From assembly GCA_025201375.1 (NCBI GenBank), contig JAIWZP010000019.1, positions 310,001-374,000 of the forward strand: a stretch of 64,000 bases of DNA, given 5' to 3'. A program made the position numbers and the translations under genes. Below the pieces are notes generated by a model. The model was not told the DNA's origin and did not search any database. It worked only from the letters and a program-made list of their open reading frames with translations. This document shows, piece by piece, positions 60,486 through 64,000 of the stretch (within the stretch, counting starts at the first letter, position 1; each line of letters begins with the position of its first letter). This DNA comes from Gongronella butleri. Taxonomy: Eukaryota > Mucoromycota > Mucoromycetes > Mucorales > Cunninghamellaceae.

Positions 60486-63400
60486 ATGACATCCTCCCAG
60501 GCTGGAAGCTCGCCTGCCACCGACCAACGCCTTCTCTTAGATGACGCGCTGCATGCCGTCACGCTGCACACACGCTATATGCGCGGCGCTATTGTAAAAC
60601 AAAAGCGTTTCGCTCTTTTCGCGCTATTTTCGCTAAAAACTCACGTTTTGTCCCCTTACAGAACCACAACAAGCTCATGGACGTCCTCAAGCACGCTGGC
60701 TTGGTGCTCACTGAGCTGCGCACCTCGGTGCTCTCGCCCAAATCTTACTATGAATTATGCAAGTCGCCCAAAAACGCGACGCGTCGCGTTTATCGCGGTA
60801 AAAAAAAGTCGCTTATCTTTTTTTTTTTTCTTGGGCTAGATATGGCGACGTTCGACTCGCTGCAACATCTGACGGTGTATTTCATTGACGTGCATCAGAG
60901 CGAGCAGGAACATTTGGCCGAAATTTATCAAACAGTGCAATTTGCGGGAAATGTGATTCCTCGATTGTATCTGATGATCACTGTAGGTGCTGCATTCATG
61001 AAACAAGTCGACGCGCCCGTCCCGGACATTCTCGAAGACATGATTGAAATGGCACGCGCCGTCCAGCACCCGATGCGCGGCCTCTTTCTCCGTTATTACC
61101 TTGCTGCCATGACAAAGGATGATTTGCCCATTGGATTGGATGCATCGTAAGCGGCGTGCAATGCAAAAAAGACATGCCGTCCGTTGACTTTTTTTTTTTT
61201 GTCATGCAAGATCGCGCGACAGCATCTACACGTCAATTCGCTTCACGTTGACCAATTTTGTCGAAATGAACAAGTTGTGGATCCGTCTGCAGCACCACGG
61301 CCACTCGCGCGACCGCGACAAACGCCAGCAAGAGCGCACCGAGCTGCGCATCCTCATTGGCACCAACATTGAGCGTCTTAGTCAGTTGAGCTCCTTGGAT
61401 CTGCACGTGTATCAAAAGGTAAAAAAATAGAAAAAATGAGTAGAAAAACGCGCATTGACAAGCATTCTTTGTTTTTTTTTTTTTTGATTGCTATAGGCGG
61501 TGCTTCCCGATTTGATGGAAGAAATCATCAATTGCCATGATGTCATGGCGCAAGAATACCTAATGGACGTGATTATTCAAGCTTTTCCCGACGAATTCCA
61601 CTTGCACACGCTCGATCGGTTCTTTGCCACGACGGCCAAGCTGCATCCCAAGACAAACATCAAGCAGATCATCCTTGCACTCATTGATCGGCTCGCCGCT
61701 TATGCACAACGTCAAGTTGAATTAGAAGAGGAGGGCGCCGACGACCACACATCAAGCGCGCAGCAGCCGGCGTCATTGGCGACCGCGTCTGCAGCTGCCG
61801 CGGTCACCGCCACAACCGCCACGCCCAAGCAAAAGCAGCGCGACATGGCCAAATCGGGCACTGACACGAAAAAGGGGGTGCCTGACCAAGAAAACAAAGA
61901 TGCCAAGGACAATGCCAAGGAGAACCACGACATGGAAGATTCTGAAAAGGACAACAATGACGAGGCCAAGGACGACAATGTCGAGGAGCAATGTGAAGCC
62001 ACTGAAATCAGCGACCACGACGCCAATGACGATGCAAAGACGGTCCACGGCATCCCCGCCAACGTGGCCTTGTTTGACCTCTTTTGGCGTGAAATCACGC
62101 AGCTTGTCCAGGTAAAAAAAAAAAAAAACCATCAGAAAAAAAAAGGATTGGACCCTGGATTTTGGGTGTTGAATTTCAACCTTTTCCCGCTTTTTTTTTT
62201 CTTAATTTACGCTGCTAGGCACGACCCGACCTGCCGATCCAGGACATTGTGGAGCTGCTTGTGTCTCTGACGCAGCTGTGTGTGACGTGCTACCCAGAGC
62301 GGCTGTCGTACATTGACGAGATTTTCGCGTTTTGCGCGACGCAATGCGATCGGTTTGCCAACACCAAGGATCTGCTGGACAAAAAGACGCAGCAGGACCT
62401 GCGCAGGCTGCTTGCGCTGCCCATGGAGCAGTATGCGTCCATTCTGACGTTCCTCAATCTCGAGAAATACGTGCCGCTCCTGGAACGCCAGACGTTTACG
62501 CTGCGCCACCAGCTTGCCATTGCATTGACGTCCGCCAGCATTGCACAGGCCGCGTGTTTTGCCACGCCCGTCCAGGTCAATGCGCTGCTCGACCGATGCC
62601 AGGTCCTGCTGCACGCGCAGATTGACAGTCCCACCACCGATGCCATAGACACACAGGCCGATCTCCGCGCCATGGCCAAACTCATTCCTTTATTTTATTC
62701 CACCGACAATGATACCCACTTTTTGGTAAAACCGATGCCCAGTGATGCAATGAAACGCGGTCAATTCACCCCCCCATCTCTTGGCATTGTTCAATTTTTA
62801 GCTGCTTTCCACGACAAAGCGTCATCTTGGCACCGATGGCGATCGTATTCGCCATACCTATCCATCTTTAATTTTTGCCGCGCTCAAACTCACACGTCGA
62901 TACCAAAAAGTCGCACTCAAGGTATGTAAAACAAAAAAAAAAAAAACGCGAAAATTCTCGATTGACCGCGTTTTTTTTATAGGATGCTAGCTGGGAAAAG
63001 AAGATCACGACGCTGTACCGGTTTGTGCACCAGTGCATCCAGGTGCTGTTTGAGTCATGCCATCAAGTGACGATGCAATGCCTCCAATTGCACGTCCTTG
63101 CGGGTTTGAGCGCCAACGACGCTGGATTTGAGGAATTGGCGTTTGATTTCTTCGTGCAGGCGCTTGACGTGTACCAAGAAGCGGTGTCCAACTCGCAGGA
63201 CCAATACCAGGCGCTGCTGACCATCATGGGTGCTCTCCATCAGAGCAATAACGTCAGCAAGGAAAATTACGAGTGGCTCATTACAAAGACCACCTTGCTC
63301 GGCTCCAAGCTGCTGAAAAAGCCCGACCAGTGCCGCGCCGTGTTGCTTGCTAGCCGCCTCTGGTTTAATGTTCGGCGTGCACATCAATGGCGGCGCCGTC

Positions 63401-64000
63401 GTGGCCAAAAAGACGTGGTTGTCCAGCAAGACGCGTCCATCGAGGAGGACAAGGACGAGACCAAGGATGAGACCAAGGACGAGACCAAGGACGAATCGTA
63501 CGCGCCAGACGGCGACGACGACAAGGACGACGAAAATGACGCGACGACGGCCGCCATGGCGTCTCTGTTCCCGCAGCGCGCACGCGAATGCCTCGAGCGC
63601 GCCTATCGCATCGCCACCAGCAGCATGAACATCCTCACCGGCTTGGAATTGTACCTGGAGATCCTGGGCCTTGCATTGTACTATTACGATCAAGACAAAG
63701 ACGTCGTAAGCCATAAAAAAAAAAGGGAGAAAAACGCGTAAATGTGCTGATTTTTGTCGTGTTTTTTTCTTTTTCTTTTTGCTCTAGGTGTCTTTTGCAT
63801 TCATCAATGATCTGATTAAGCAGACCCACACATCCTTGGCCAGCATCGACCTGGATGATTATTACCCATCGACGTCCAATGCGTCGTCGTTGCTGCCGTA
63901 TCCCGTAGACGCGTCCGTCCAAATCATCCAGCGCACGCTGCAGCACCAATTCAAGCTCATCCTCGCCGACATCCAGCAGCTAAAGGAGGCACATGCAAAA
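60486..64000 (+). CDS. VPS35: Retromer core subunit VPS35 (3' end beyond window)
   Basis: Nine exons visible: 60486-60593, 60662-60758, 60840-61146, 61211-61418, 61497-62111, 62219-62725, 62802-62921, 62983-63705 and 63788 onward, giving 966 codons so far. Intron 2 is GC-AG (GCAAGT donor); only that choice restores SPKSYYELYMA. Conserved motifs are the VPS26-contacting PRLYL in NVIPRLYLMITVG and QHPMRGLFLRYYL, and the C-terminal solenoid FAALKLTRRY. Compared with the usual VPS35 there are two acidic low-complexity insertions: about residues 330-430, and a KDET repeat at about 820-850. The protein sorts cargo from endosomes to the Golgi. Confidence 0.95.

Overview
The window is nuclear DNA of a fungus. 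The genes carry short (mostly 50-110 nt) GT-AG introns, and they include a fused mitochondrial ARG5,6 protein, an alpha-aminoadipate-pathway saccharopine reductase (LYS9) and NAD-isocitrate dehydrogenase. Animal-like or early-fungal traits (an FG-type N-terminus on SAC3, a Gdown1/POLR2M-like protein, PPIL4, DNAJC8) and heavy oligo-A/oligo-T tracts suggest an early-diverging filamentous lineage, perhaps Mucoromycota. That placement is inference. No rRNA, tRNA, CRISPR or bacterial-style operon was seen. Exon coordinates were worked out by hand from splice sites, and reading phase closes in every intact gene model; the decayed HNH paralogues are described separately.

0-9.7 kb: a 1.6 kb palindrome, then a POLR2M/Gdown1-like gene and the mRNA-export scaffold SAC3 (both minus), then NDUFS6 of complex I (plus). 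9.9-24.4 kb is metabolic: ARG5,6 and ARG1 diverge from a shared promoter holding a Gcn4-type TGAGTCA site. After a repeat-rich gap come a Kelch-type membrane protein, a tiny COX8 gene with a 16-nt exon, and LYS9.

24.6-35.9 kb is the most unusual part: an 11 kb segmentally duplicated cluster of free-standing, intron-containing genes with HNH_3-type homing-endonuclease motifs. Two large paralogues (638 aa each, minus strand) are intact. Around them lie five small plus-strand HNH-related genes, of which two are intact and three are decayed or altered. Nothing in the cluster lies in a group I intron or an intein.

36.2-41.6 kb: IDH2, DNAJC8 (followed by three decayed tandem copies of its 3' end) and a secreted PHB-depolymerase-like esterase. 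41.6-44.9 kb is gene-free, saturated with TACAGTA/TACTGTA heptamers, and contains a second 1.0 kb palindrome.

45.0-50.4 kb: the cyclophilin-RRM protein PPIL4, mitochondrial ribosomal protein uL4m, the histone chaperone NASP and riboflavin kinase FMN1. 50.8-52.3 kb is gene-free with tracts over 160 nt that contain no adenine on the plus strand. 52.8-58.5 kb: two tandem TPR/F-box/LRR (Dia2/Pof3-like) genes separated by a dispersed repeat that also occurs, inverted, at 15.5 kb. 59.2-64 kb: ARL1 and VPS35 diverge from a 165 bp promoter. VPS35 runs off the right edge. ARL1 and the retromer core VPS35 both act in Golgi/endosome trafficking.
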